From the NCBI GenBank assembly GCA_963662175.1, contig OY759224.1, positions 34,295,489-34,359,488 on the forward strand: a stretch of 64,000 nt of DNA, read 5' to 3'. Position 1 is the first letter of the stretch. Each line of letters starts with the position of its first letter. A program made the translations under genes and the position numbers. The DNA comes from Aradus depressus. Its lineage: Eukaryota; Arthropoda; Insecta; Hemiptera; Aradidae. The notes under the pieces are model-generated. The model did no database searches. It worked only from the letters and a program-made list of their open reading frames with translations, and was not told where the DNA came from. Shown one piece after another: positions 29,266-40,194 of the stretch.

Positions 29266-30588
29266 TTATTGTAGCGCTCTGTTTATTTCTAGTTGTTCCA
29301 GTGAGTTGAGTAATGTACCTTTGTCACAAAAATGTAGGTATTGTATGCCTGTATTTATGTCGAAACGGTGTTTGTTTTCATTGATGTGTTGTGCGAATGT
29401 TGATTTTACTGAGTTGTATGATACGTCGGTGTTTAGCCCTATTTCTGATATGTGTTCTTTTACCCTATTTTTAAATTGTCTCCCGGTATGACCTATATAA
29501 ACAAAATTGCAAGAACTACATTTTAGTTGGTAAACCCCGCTTTTTTCATCTGTTTTTATTTGGTCCTTCGTGTTGTTGAGATGTTTGTATATAGTATTAT
29601 TAGTTCTAAAACCTACCCAAAAGTCCTCTTTTTTAAGTATATTTCCTATCTGTTCTGAAATTTTTCCAAAATAAGGTAATCCCACCCATTTTCTAGTCCC
29701 TGTATTATTTGTTGTGTCTAATTTTGAAATGTCTTTTAAATGTATTCTGTTTATGACTTTACGTCTTATCTTATCAATAATGTGACTACTGTATCCGCTT
29801 TCTTTTGCTATATTATTAATGATGCCTAACTCTGTGTTTCTGTTGTCTTCGTTTAATGGTATTGTGTAGGCTCTGTGAAATAGTGAATAAAATGCTGCAT
29901 GTTTGTGTGTTGTGGGAGCGTTTGATGTATTGTGTATGATGGAGTCTGTGATTGTTGGTTTTCTGTAAATGTTGTATTCTAGTTTATTGTTTATTATTTT
30001 TAAATTTAGGTCTAAAAAATTTAAGGTATTCCCCCCCATTTCTATAGTAAACTTTATTTTTTCATGTATACTGTTTACGAAATCAAATATCTGTTTTATT
30101 TGCCGATTTGAGCCGTTAAACAGTATACATATGTCATCGACGAAACGATACCAAAATAATATTTTAGTCTTACTTGGAGTTTTATCAAGAATATATTTTT
30201 CTAGCTGGTCCATAAATAAATCCGCTAGTAGGGGGGATAAGCAAGAACCCATTGCTAATCCGTCTTTTTGTTCATAAATTTGATCATTAAAAGTAAAATA
30301 ATTTTGGCTAGTACATAACTTTAACATGTCATATATTTCAATTTTTTCATAAAATGAATGTCTAGTTCTTATAATTAATTTATTAACAATATCAAGACAT
30401 TCTTCCAGAGGGATATTGGTAAATAAATTAGTTACGTCTAATGACAACAATTTAGCCCCTGATGGTATGTTTAGTGTTTTAGTTTTTTCCACAAAGTCTA
30501 ACGAGTTTATGACCGTATGTGAGGGTTGAAATTCTATGAACGATCTGAGTTTTTTATTGAGAAATTTGGATAATTTGTAGGTAAACTT
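29266..30588 (-). CDS. Penelope-like reverse transcriptase with GIY-YIG endonuclease, N-terminus missing
   Basis: An uninterrupted frame of about 440 residues. Numbering from the first codon of the open frame, the RT palm motifs are SLDVTNLFTNIP (51-62, Asp53), GLAMGSCLSPLLADLF (112-127) and the catalytic RFVDD (150-154), then NFLDL (192-196). The GIY-YIG nuclease follows: GVYQLKC (353-359), SCNFVYIGHTGRQFKNRVKE (361-380) with the second cysteine of a CxxC pair at 362, and a C-terminal LEQLE. The nuclease nicks DNA for target-primed reverse transcription. The frame is open right up to the truncation point at about 30588, where SINE sequence begins; no genuine ATG is present, so the N-terminal domain and start are lost. 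No stops or frameshifts over 1.3 kb suggest a recent insertion. Confidence 0.93.
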   Translation of the reverse strand, partial: KFTYKLSKFLNKKLRSFIEFQPSHTVINSLDFVEKTKTLNIPSGAKLLSLDVTNLFTNIPLEECLDIVNKLIIRTRHSFYEKIEIYDMLKLCTSQNYFTFNDQIYEQKDGLAMGSCLSPLLADLFMDQLEKYILDKTPSKTKILFWYRFVDDICILFNGSNRQIKQIFDFVNSIHEKIKFTIEMGGNTLNFLDLNLKIINNKLEYNIYRKPTITDSIIHNTSNAPTTHKHAAFYSLFHRAYTIPLNEDNRNTELGIINNIAKESGYSSHIIDKIRRKVINRIHLKDISKLDTTNNTGTRKWVGLPYFGKISEQIGNILKKEDFWVGFRTNNTIYKHLNNTKDQIKTDEKSGVYQLKCSSCNFVYIGHTGRQFKNRVKEHISEIGLNTDVSYNSVKSTFAQHINENKHRFDINTGIQYLHFCDKGTLLNSLEQLEINRALQ

Positions 30589-30815
30589 AAGCACGCCGTC
30601 CTTCGGATGGGACGTTAAGCGATTGTCCCGAGCCTGTAAAATATCAGGTACTTGTTAAAGACCTCTATCCTAGTTGAATAAACCCAGTTAGGCACAATTT
30701 AGTACTTCCACAATAGAGTCGGACTCATGTCCACCAGCACGACAACAGAGCGCTCTGGTAGTAGGTGATATGACCTCGTAGCTAAAGCCCGGGCATGAGT
30801 CATAATAACTAACTC
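30588..30815 (+). mobile_element. SINE-A fragment joined to the Penelope break
   Basis: AAGCACGCCGTCCTTCGGAT, TGTCCCGAGCCTGTAA, TAGTTGAATAAACCC and the tail GCCCGGGCATGAGTCATAAT. The head is missing, its place taken by the truncated 5' end of the Penelope element. Confidence 0.85.
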
Positions 30816-30837
30816 AAAATGTTACTCGAATCTTGAT

Positions 30838-31046
30838 TTTTTTTTTTCAATTGGCTTCATTTACGAAGCATATTACCCATATCTCTATAACGGTGTTGTT
30901 ATTGGTAATTATAACATTCATGGGCTCGAGAGAGAGTTATATCTATGAAATATAACTCTCTGCAGGATGCGATTCGAGCCGGCAACGGTGGTGGGACCTT
31001 GCGACCAATGTCCTGTGCTCTAGTCCGCACGGCCACCACGGCCCTA
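30838..31046 (-). mobile_element. SINE-B (tRNA-derived), copy 1
   Basis: Minus strand: GGGCCGTGGTGGCCGTGCGG (A-box region), CACAGGACATTGGTCGCA, CCGGCTCGAATCGCATCC (B-box-like), then an inverted pair AGAGAGTTATATTTCATAG / TATAACTCTCT, and a poly(A) end (poly(T) at 30838-30846 on plus). Copies at 47585 and 49001 share head and body. Confidence 0.8.
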
Positions 31047-31782
31047 ATCTAGAAATATGTGCAAAATGTTATTACTCATACTGCGATCAGTAAATAACTC
31101 AAAGAAACCGGTCTCGGTTCACGCAGAACCGGGTACCAGCTTCATTAATAGACTGTCATCCTACCTGGTTGAAGCCTATCTCCCGACATTGCTGTATTAA
31201 TATTCTTTCAGAAAATAGGAAGAATCGGTGCTACAAGAACCACATATATTCTATATTTCTTCATCGGCTATTTTTGTTAAAACCAGAACAAATTTTCATC
31301 TTTACTTATGGTTGACTCACCGTATTGAAACTTCTCTACTGACATTCCAGTATTAATGTGTTGTCATAAGCTAAAGAGACTACACCCAAACATAAATTTT
31401 TTTTTCCTGGAACTTACCTTCAGTTTTTACTTTTTTGTAGGTCCTTCAATCTCTGAATTTAAGGCTACACCCGGAGTTACACTTAAGTTTCAGCTCTCCC
31501 TCTAATCCTTCACTCTTTTTATTTAGTGGACTCTTAACTTCTGTTACTGCTTTTTGTGGGTCTTTCGATATTTGAATTTAAGGTATTTTTCTATAGGACT
31601 TTCCGGGTAAATCAAGCTAACATGTAAAAAAATTGGTTTTAAAACGTCATTTCAGGACAGTTTTCGGCATGTATCTCGCAAACGGAGCAATCTTCGAAAC
31701 AAAGTATTCAGTATAAAATGGTCATTAGTTTTCTCTACAACTTTTTGATTACGTCATAAATATAAACAGTATCATGCAAATC
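31047..31782. other. unassigned stretch
   Basis: No gene recognised. Two phrases, TTTTTGTAGGTCCTTCAATCTCTGAATTTAAGG-like blocks at about 31432 and 31553, are loosely repeated. Confidence 0.4.
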
Positions 31783-31955
31783 AGGGTGGCCAACCCAAAT
31801 GATGTTGCGGCCCACTTTGGAAATGCATTATAATCCCGCGGGCCGCATATATAATTATACATCCACATAGTAGATTTGGACCCACTACAAAAATGTTTTG
31901 GAGTAAAAATTTAAAACATAATGAATTATTATTATTGTTTTTTTTTATTATTAAT
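31783..31955 (+). mobile_element. hAT left terminus, truncated (copy 1)
   Basis: CAGGGTGGCCAACCCAAATG followed by CCCGCGGGCCGCAT, the classic start of Charlie-like hAT elements. It matches 33620-33790 over about 150 bases to the TTATTATTATTG stretch. No right end is present. Confidence 0.75.
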
Positions 31956-32847
31956 ACATAATATGAATGCACATAGCTTTTCCAAATCGATCTCAATGCT
32001 TGTATTTGCACATGTTTTGTGCAAAAACATATTTTGTAAAATTGTGATAAATACTCGCTGGCTGGCCACTGGTAAAATATACTGAGGCCCAGAAGTAAAG
32101 TGGTCACCCGATTTCAGCCAAAATCTAATCTCGTCTAAGTTAGCACAAATCGTGTATCAAATGAAAAATATACAAAATTAATGAATAATGATTGATCAAA
32201 TGAATAACAACACCAATTGAACGTCTTAATTAACTTAGTGGCGTTAACAGAGATGAGACACTGAATTTGGTATTTCAAACAATTCCCATTTTCTTAATGT
32301 CTGTCCCAGAGACCTCTTTAGATAAACTCCTGTTCCATATCTTACCGGGCTACCGAGAGGTTCCCACCTTCGTAACTCCGCTGGGTTACGTCGTCTGACC
32401 CGTTGCGTAAAAAAGGTGAATTTTTCTCCCATCAGAGTCTGAGAGTGTGTTTGAGTTACGTGGAGTTGCTGCAATTCTACTCTTTCAGAAGCTAATAGTT
32501 CTTCTCAAACTCCCTTAAAAAAAAAAAAACTTGTAAACAATATGGTTTCTTATTGGGTCAGGAAGTCAATTTTTTAAAAATAAACTTACTGAACCTGACT
32601 GAGGAGTCAATTTGTAGATTTTTGTAGGTCTAACGACAAGAGCAGTAGTTGAATGTCTTCCATCCATTTTGCAAATCGATTTTGTATCCTGAACTCCAGA
32701 AGGACAGCATCTATTGATTTTCAGCAACACAATTTAATTGTTCGTTCGTATCCATAGAGAAGAGGCTCTTTGCCTCAGTATGATGATCCAACTGAACAGT
32801 CGATAGGATTTTTATGTATTCGATTTTTGAAAATGTACATTTATTAA
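31956..32847. other. unassigned stretch with a weak minus-strand frame
   Basis: A 76-codon minus-strand frame at 32244-32474 (GEKFTFFTQRVRRRNPAELR inside) is of unusual GC for the area but matches nothing I know. Low-complexity poly(A) at 32517. Confidence 0.3.
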
Positions 32848-33143
32848 CATACATGGGTTCGAAATCCGACCGAGGCCCTTAGTTTATTATATCTGGGATA
32901 TAGAATAAACTTGAGCAGGCCATCCTTCGGATTGGACGTTAAGCGATGGTCCCCAGCCTGTGGCGATGTCGGGTACTCGTTAAAGACCCCTGCTCTAGAT
33001 GAATAAAAATTTAGGGTAGGCAAAATTTAGGACTCCCACAATAGAGTCGGGCTCATGTCCACCAGAGTGACAAAAGGGCGCTCTGGTAGTAGGCGATATG
33101 ACCTCGTAGTTAAAGCCCTGGCATGAGTCATAAAAACCTAACC
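32848..33143 (+). mobile_element. SINE-A, nearly complete without A box
   Basis: Starts at the B-box-like GGGTTCGAAATCCGACCGAG and continues through CCATCCTTCGGATTGGACGT, AATTTAGGGTAGGCAAAATT, GTCGGGCTCATGTCCACCAG and the tail GGCATGAGTCATAAA. Confidence 0.87.
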
Positions 33144-33619
33144 TAACCTTTATTAACACACACGCGTAGAAAGAAATCGTTAATCAAACCATAACACACT
33201 TTTCAGATTCGATAATTGTTCAGCAAATCAAACAGAAACAGAAATCTATGATTTCAAAGAAATAATTTCAGCCAGCCCCCGACATTGAAAACATCTTTCC
33301 AATGACGTATGAGCTACCTCTAAACGTAATTCTAGAACTGGACTCGGGTCCACACTTCTTGACCCCGACTCAGATCCACGATTAGCTGACGTGAACAACT
33401 GAAAACCTCAAATGAGTCAACCGATAAAGAGATTGAAAGTTTAGAGGGAGCGCGGAAACATACCTATGAGAGTAAAAGATAAAATATTTTTTGTATTATT
33501 GGTTGTTTTTTTTAATTAAAAATTATTTAGAAAAATATATAGGTATGATGTCATTACAATTCTGTCTTATACCAACTACTTTTGTACTGATCACTCTCCC
33601 TTGCGCTCTCTAATTAGAA
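33144..33619. other. unassigned stretch
   Basis: No feature recognised apart from short DR-A-like text (AGGGAGCGCGGAAAC) near 33446. Confidence 0.4.
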
Positions 33620-33790
33620 CAAGGGTGGGCAGCCCAAATGATCTTGCGGGCCACTTTGCAATTGCATTATAGTCCCGCGGGCCGCATATAAAATTATATA
33701 TCCCCAAATTAGATTTGAACCCACTACAAAAATGTTTTGGAGTAAAAATTTAAAACAAAATGAATTATTATTATTGTTTTGATTATTATT
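33620..33790 (+). mobile_element. hAT left terminus, truncated (copy 2)
   Basis: CAAGGGTGGGCAGCCCAAAT and CCCGCGGGCCGCATATAAAA. Sister of 31783-31955; both lose similarity after TTATTATTATTGTTTT, so they may share the same internal deletion or truncation. Confidence 0.75.
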
Positions 33791-33810
33791 CATAGATATA
33801 AACATAGATA

Positions 33811-34072
33811 GGCCCACAAACCCTTCTTTAACTGGCCCACAGACCCTTCTTTAACTGGCCCACAGACCCTTCTTTAACTGGCCCACAGACCCTTCTTTAA
33901 CTGGCCCACAGACCCTTCTTTAACTGGCCCACAGACCCTTCTTTAACTGGCCCACAGACCCTTCTTTAACTGGCCCACAGACCCTTCTTTAACTGGCCCA
34001 CAGACCCTTCTTTAACTGGCCCACAGACCCTTCTTTAACTGGCCCACAGACCCTTCTTTAACTCGCCCACAG
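33811..34072 (+). repeat. 23-bp tandem repeat, 11 copies plus a part copy
   Basis: GGCCCACAGACCCTTCTTTA + ACT repeats every 23 bases from 33811 to 34064. Only the first (CACAAACCC) and last (CGCCCAC) copies differ. It directly follows the truncated hAT end. Confidence 0.95.
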
Positions 34073-34603
34073 AATTATGAAGAGATTAAGAAAATAGAGC
34101 GTAAATAATCTTTTTGTGGAAACAACATGACTGAAGACTGACGAAATAACAGGAGAATAAGGGAGTCGGGAAGTAGAACATGTCTCTAAGTTAGCTACAA
34201 GATGGAGATATTAGAGACGCAGGAGAAACAACAAAACCAACTGTTCAACTCAACAATTGTAGAGATTCGATAAGCCAGCCGTGACGTCAGGGTCAATTCT
34301 CCAGCGTCCAGTTGGACAATTTATTCTGATGTATCAATTCTACATTACGGAATATCAGGAACGTTTATGGTAATTCTTTGTCAACACAAGAAATGTGTTG
34401 GGACGAAGCGAATCAGAGCTCATCTGTCCACTAGATTGAATTTTCTTTGCAGTTAAACCTCCATTTTTTCAAAAAATACTTTTCAAATTTTAGTCAAATT
34501 CAACATAGTATTTCAGCATATTCGCAATGAAAAATAAAGAAAACGTATTTTTTTTTTAATATTGACTTTTCATAAAATATATTTTTGATTCTATACAATC
34601 ATA
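34073..34603. other. unassigned stretch
   Basis: No feature recognised. Confidence 0.4.
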
Positions 34604-34872
34604 TGAGGGCGACGGTAGCTCAGGGGGCGTGCTTGACTACTGAGATCGCGGGTTCGAAATACGGCCAAGGTCTTTATAGTTTTTTATATGGGAGGTGAAA
34701 AAACCTTGAGTACTCCGTCCTTCGGTTACTCCCAACCCTAGGGGAATAAACCTGGCTAGGCAGCCTTTAAGACTCCCATAGTGGAGTCGGTCTCATGTTA
34801 AACAGTGCAATGAAAGAGCATTGGTAGTAGGCGATATGACCTCTTAGCCCGGGCATGGATGACAATTAACCA
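34604..34872 (+). mobile_element. SINE-A, full length with internal deletion
   Basis: Head GAGGGCGACGGTAGCTCAGG with A box, B-box-like GGGTTCGAAATACGGCCAAG, ACTCCGTCCTTCGGTTACTC (about 45 bases lost from the middle), GGCGATATGACC and tail GCCCGGGCATGGATGACA. Confidence 0.87.
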
Positions 34873-36339
34873 ATCTCACACATTCACCTAAAATCTAGCC
34901 AAACCACTTCAAAGTTAATATTTTCTTGTTGAAGCGACCTTGGAACTTCTTCCGCCCTCAGGCCTCATATATTTTATAGTCTGTATGGGAAATATACATT
35001 ATTTTAATTAACATACGTTTACTTTATTTTTTATTCAGTGTTTCACAATATCTCTGCAGAAAATGTTGAGTATCATATTCACAATGCATAGTTTCATGGA
35101 GAAGCCGCCTGAAAATTAATAAGAGTCGTGCCTATAGGATTCCAAATCCAGATATGAAATTACGTATCGATACTGTGATAAAAAAAATTATGTTGCTAAA
35201 TAAAAATATAAATATTAATTGAATTAATAATAATTAAATAAATAATAAATTACCACATTTCCTGTAGAAATTGTATGTCTCTGGTCTTTTACTAAATTTT
35301 GATTTCTACAGTAGTTTCCGAAAAGGGCCCTAAAAAAATATCAAAAGTTCAAGACGTGCAATTTTGAAGAAAGTGTACGTAATTTTAAAAAAATTAACCG
35401 ACTTTTCATTTGTAAAGAGATGCCACATTTTTTTTAAATTTTGCAAAAATATTAAATCTAATCCAAAGGTTTCTAAATTATCTTAATGGGCCAACAGCGA
35501 AAATATATAGAATACAATTTACGAGAACAAATAATTGGGTTTAGTTACAGTTTTTCTTCTGTTTTTGATGTCGGTCCGACCAGTAAGTTTTTCTATTAAT
35601 GATATCATTAATTTTCATGTTGATTTAAGCTTAATTTTTTATAGTTTCCAAAACGGATTATATTAAAATTAAATGATTTTTTCTTATTAAAAAAGGTCAT
35701 ATGGTCAACATCTTTCTCCGTTTTAGTTTCAACCGAGACCAATGTTTTTGGGTACGGCTATATGCTGAGGCTAGAAAGGGGAGGGGGAGTAGGTGAATCA
35801 CTAATCAGTTCAAATACTTCCCCAACACGAAATATTTGTGTAATTACTTAATTTTCACTCTTCATATAAACTATATAATAAAATTATTAACTAAGAGATA
35901 AAAAAAAATCAAATTATCTAAAAAAAGAAATGTTACAACCTAATTTTTACATTTAGGTTTTAGTATCTTTTCTCTCTAAATACTGGCCATTCTTCAAATT
36001 TAGGTTATTTTAGGGCATATAAATCATATAATTAAATTAAAGTACCTTCTTTGTGCATCTATTTCAATTAAAACTCCAATTAATCACAATTAATTGACTA
36101 CAACTTAGTCCTCCACACCTTAAGCCTAAACTCTCATCCCATCTCAACTTCGAATTCGACCTCCACTGAACTAATTCAAAACAGCTGATGGTCGTGTTTT
36201 GTTTTTTATTCATGGGTTGTTTTAAAACAAAATGCATACATATTATTATTCACCAATTTAGTTGCTTCTTTGTTTTTTTTTAAAAATATAAATAAATATA
36301 ATTAATTTTTATAATATTAATAATTTGAATGTGTGTATT
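34873..36339. other. long unassigned AT-rich stretch
   Basis: No gene recognised in 1.4 kb. At 35005-35085 the reverse complement matches 28725-28795 (TGCAGAGATATTGTGAAACA, AAACGTATGTT), a dispersed block next to the Penelope end. Confidence 0.45.
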
Positions 36340-36545
36340 TTTATACATCACAATACATTCATTACAACGGCAGTTATTAGAGTTTTTGAGTTAAGTCTCT
36401 CCCCTAATGCCCTCCGATATGGCTGAAAGTCAGAGGTTGTCGGCGTTAGAAGCTGCTGGATTCAGACATAAAATGTCGTGTCGTTACATTCATTCTATCG
36501 GGAGTTATCGTGTTCACAGACTTACACAGGCAGCCATTTTTTTTT
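36340..36545 (-). repeat. dispersed repeat DR-A, copy 8
   Basis: ATACATTCATTACAACGGCA, GAGTTTTTGAGTTAAG, TCCGATATGGCTGAAAG and a second module TACATTCATTCTATCGGGAG in minus orientation. It abuts the inverted-repeat element at 36549. Confidence 0.7.
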
Positions 36546-36548
36546 ATA

Positions 36549-38120
36549 CAGGGTGCCCCAGATAAGCGGGCCACAAGTGAAATAACTCCTAAACGGTTAG
36601 AGATATCCAAATTGTGCATAGGACTAAGGTTGTAGCACTCACCGAGAGCTATAGTATGGCGTCCTTGAAAAGACAAAAATAACCCTTTTAATGGCTCAAA
36701 CAGCCCTTCGAAGGGCAGGGTTCCCTTTTGCCCCTTAAGTTTCATTACATGTTATTAAAGTACTAACTAAAGAAACAAGGAAGAACTGTGCAAACAGATT
36801 TTTGATACGTCAAGTAGTTCTCGAAAAAAAAACGTTTAAAAAAAACGTTTTTCTTATTCTGAAGTTATTATTTTCCGCGCACTCACCAATCACCAACACC
36901 ATATCCACAATTTCGCTAGAGGACTGTAAATAAGTTTTTTTTTTTATTTATTTAAGATAATTACAAAATAAAAGATAAACATTACAAGATAAATAGGCTA
37001 CCTCCTCCCAGAAGACGGAGTCTGTGTGGGAGGGGAGCAGTCAGCTGGCACTGTACAATCACTGAACCGGCCACGGCAAGGTCAACAAGTATCTTCATCT
37101 AATGAGACTCTCCGATACTCCGAACTGCGATATATGTGGGGAAATTGAAGACATGTTACACATATTTGTGTCCTGTATCAAATATGATGATTCCCGACAG
37201 GGATGCGAAATGTTGCAGAACGCAGAAAGTTTTCTGAAACAGTTACTTCTAATGACAAATTCATTCCTAATATACTCCAATTTTTTAAACGGAATAACTT
37301 AGAAATTTAGTAAAGATAAGAAGGGGACCGGGGGGGGGCTGATGGCTTGCATCGTTGGGAGCCTTCTGTTTCCGCCCCAGGTCTCTGTCCCTCCTGGGTT
37401 TCCCCAAAGAACTCACACATCTTACTTATGTCCGGCTATATAGGGCAATTACGCCTTGGAGCAAAAAAAAATCACTGTTAAAAATTAAATTAAGCAATTC
37501 CTTATCACTGTAAGTCGTTCTCTCTTAATCCTTAAACTTCTCTAATACCTTTCTAATTCCTTTGCATCAAAATACATGAGTAATAAGCGGTGGTAGGGCC
37601 TCGTCATGTACAAATTGAAATAATAATAATTAATGTGCAAAGTTTGTTGGAATTTAATAACTTTTTTTTTTGTCCTCGGCAGACACCACACTAGCCATTT
37701 CAATTCTTAAAACTACACTATAAAGTATAATTGTGCCAAAGACGGGAGACTGTAGGGAGGAGCCCAGACAGAGGGACCAAGCAAGCGGCCCCAGCCAAGC
37801 CGGCCCAACTTCAGAATAAGCAAAACGAGAACTTTAAACGGGTTTTTTCCGAGAACTACTGGACGTATCAAAAATCTGTTTGCACAGTTCTTCTTTGTTC
37901 CTTTAGTACTTTAATAAAATGTAATGAAACTTAAGGGTCAAAAGGGAACCCCACCCTTCGAAGGGCTGTTTGAGCCATTAAAAGGGTTATTTTTGTATTT
38001 TCAAGGACGCCATACTATAGCTCTCGGCGAGTGCTACAACTTTAGTCCTATGCACAATTTTGATATCTCTAATCGTTTAAATGTTATTTCACTTGTGGCC
38101 CGCTTATCTGGACCACCCTG
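36549..38120. mobile_element. long-terminal-inverted-repeat DNA element, copy 1 (with nested LINE piece)
   Basis: Begins CAGGGTGCCCCAGATAAGCG and ends with the inverse (CGCTTATCTGGACCACCCTG), flanked by TA. The two arms are inverted repeats of about 300 bp. Near each inner end both contain GCCCTTCGAAGGGC, itself a palindrome. The centre has received a 3' piece of a Jockey-type LINE (37020-37470). The sister copy at 41940 lacks it and is under half as long. TA target and CAG start suit the Tc1/mariner group, but no transposase is present. Confidence 0.85.
37020..37470 (+). mobile_element. Jockey-type LINE 3' fragment nested in the inverted-repeat element
   Basis: After a stop, the frame from about 37069 reads TGHGKVNKYLHLMRLSDTPN, then CDICGEIEDMLHIFVSC: the TGHG box and C-x2-C-x7-H-x4-C knuckle at the C-terminus of Jockey/R1-group RNase H-bearing LINEs. 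It continues to a stop near 37300. The A-run at 37465 may be its tail. Its presence explains the size difference from the copy at 41940. Confidence 0.8.
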
Positions 38121-38639
38121 TATATCTGGAGATATAGCTGGGGAACTAACAGTTTATATATCAACTGAAGGTTAGCATACGCAGTAATAAGTTGTCCTGT
38201 TATTAAAATATGTTATTTTTAAAAAGTAACAGTCTGCTTCTGTTGTGAAAAAATAACAGATTGCTACCTAAGAATTACACCCCTAACGAACATTGTGTCC
38301 TTGTCTTCTTCTTCAGCTCTTAGCCTGTTTATCAACTACTAACTTCTTTTAAACAAACTGCAAAAAGAATGTTCATTTGAAGTTGTTAAGTTGTAACAAT
38401 TATCAGATAACCGTTGTCAAATGAAATGAACCTTTAACGACCAGCCTCTTCTTTTATAGAAGATTGCCACACATTGAGTGAAGCCTGAAGCCTGAAGCCT
38501 GTGCTAAATACCATCATTCGAAAGGGAGACCCAGGGTCATTCATCTCTTTACCTCCCCAGTTATACTAAGTATAGGGCAAGTTATGTAATCGGTCAACAA
38601 TTCAATGTCGAGATTTTTTTTTTTATAATAAAATTATTA
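38121..38639. other. unassigned stretch, DR-A border at 38560
   Basis: No gene. The end carries CCAGTTATACTAAGTATAGG, GCAAGTTATGTAATCGGTCA, the border motif of the DR-A family. Confidence 0.45.
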
Positions 38640-39345
38640 TCGACCTAAGATGGCTTTTCCCGTCCTCTCGTCGACAATATTTCCTTCTATCACCATATCC
38701 TCCCAAAAGCCCTCCTACATCTTCCAAATGCTCCAATTTGAATCCCATATCCGTCAGAAAGTCACTAGATCCCGTCCCTCTGATCTTTACCTCCCTTCCC
38801 ACAAGACAACAACCTACCACAACTCCTTCCTTATCCAGGCTAACTCCCTCTGCAACTCTCTCCCTCTCCAGATTCGCCATGCTCCTTCTCTTTTCCCTAT
38901 TTTTCCATTATCTCCTAACTCAGCAAACCTCTGATTCCTAAGGCTGTCTCCTATGTGGTAGTTCTCGTCTTCCTATAAGTCTCTCACTCCACTGAACAGA
39001 TTGTCACTCTTCTGTTTCATCAGTCCAGTTTTAGCGATGTAATTCCTATATAACTCACTATTGTTATTATGTTTTACATTATTATTCATACTTCGTGTTT
39101 TCTTATTATTTTTTTTCCATTAATTTTCCCCAGTTTATTTATTGTTCTAATCATTGCCTCTCTTTAACATTTAATATTTATTACTAGAGACTTCTTTTCT
39201 TTTCTTTTTATTCTGTCTCAATTGGTCGATAGTTGTACACTTTTGACTATTTCTTATGGGGACGAAATCTTTATTCTGGGACGAAAGTGCCAGAATAAAG
39301 ATTATTTTTCATTTCATTTTCTGAATTTTTATTAAATTAGAAAAA
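38640..39345 (+). mobile_element. LINE 3' fragment (non-LTR reverse transcriptase C-terminus)
   Basis: A 94-codon frame from 38650 ends TYHNSFLIQANSLCNSLPLQ and IRHAPSLF, the usual last conserved block of I/Jockey-type LINE proteins (SF..a..LWNSLP..IR). It is followed by a T-rich 3' UTR and AATAAAGATTATTTTTCATT, a typical microsatellite-like tail. It begins directly after DR-A sequence, so it is 5'-truncated. Confidence 0.72.
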
Positions 39346-39388
39346 TATCTACTGTATTTATTATAAACATTATTTATCTACTGTATAA

Positions 39389-39800
39389 GAGGGCGCCGGT
39401 AGCTCAGTGGTATGCGTGCTTGCCTTCTGAGGGCGCCGGTAGCTCAGTGGTATGCGTGCTTGCCTTCTGAGGGCGCCGGTAGCTCAGTGGTATGCGTGCT
39501 TGCCTTCTGAGCTCAAGGTCGTGGGTTCGTAGCCCGACCGAGGCCCTTAGTTTATTTTATCTGGGAGGAAAAATAAACTTAAGCACGCCGTCCTTCGGAT
39601 GGGACGTTAAGCGATGCGTCCCGAGCCTGGTACGATGTCAGGTAATCGTTAAGACCCCTGCCCTAGGTGAATACAAATTTAGGGTAGGCAAAATTTAGGA
39701 CTCCCAGAGTAGAGTCGGGCTCATGTCTACCAGAGTGACGACAGAGCGCTCTGTTAGTAGGCGATATGACCTCGTAGTTAAAGCCCGGTCATGAGTCATA
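39389..39800 (+). mobile_element. SINE-A, full length with triplicated 40-bp head
   Basis: The most complete copy. The first 40 bases (GAGGGCGCCGGTAGCTCAGT..) including the polymerase III A box TAGCTCAGTGG occur three times in tandem (39389, 39429, 39469). Then come GAGCTCAAGGTCG, the B-box-like GGGTTCGTAGCCCGACC, GCACGCCGTCCTTCGGATGG, CCCTAGGTGAATACAAATTT, GAGTCGGGCTCATG, GTAGTAGGCGATATGACC and the tail CCCGGTCATGAGTCATAAAA. Confidence 0.93.
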
Positions 39801-40194
39801 AAACATATCCTAAGGTAAAACATAAGGTAAAACTTTCGTATTTTAGCTTAAAATTGTTTTATACAAAAATCGATAATCGATCAAGCAGGTCTATTATTAA
39901 TTCACAATCGATAAAAGAAGCTCAACTTTATGTGTTACCAAACTTGTTTTAATGTTTAAATTGTAAATTAAAATTTTATAAATAGTAATCAACTATTTTA
40001 AATTAATTACACTTTTTTTAAATAAATTTTCCTACGAAATAAAAATAATTGTTCTTGTTTTTCGAATTTTAAAAAGTAATTAATATTAACATCACAAGAT
40101 ACATCCGGTGTCTCGACCAATCATTTCATTGGAAAAATCTGACGGAAGTAGCCTTACAAACGGTTTTTTTAATGTATGATTATTTTTACACTTA
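39801..40194. other. unassigned AT-rich stretch
   Basis: No feature recognised. Confidence 0.4.

Larger units (their letters stand above)
28795..30588 (-). mobile_element. Penelope-like retroelement, 5'-truncated, 3' end intact
   Basis: In minus orientation the element has, in order, a reverse transcriptase/GIY-YIG frame (to 29266), a 3' region of about 390 bases, a hammerhead-like fold (28838-28873) and the terminal block GTGAAATAGACAATATTTTT. This order is that of Penelope-like elements, which prime at breaks or telomeres and carry LTR-like ends with hammerhead motifs. The 5' end is cut and joined directly to SINE-A sequence at about 30588. Isolated copies of the terminal block occur at 2396, 5440, 8480 and 24960. 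Confidence 0.88.

Noticed and set aside
29969..30277. 102-codon plus-strand frame
   Set aside because: Antisense to the conserved Penelope reverse transcriptase motifs.
39389..39540. Genuine tRNA gene
   Set aside because: A and B boxes are present but no acceptor stem closes, the head is triplicated and the sequence continues as a repeated SINE body.
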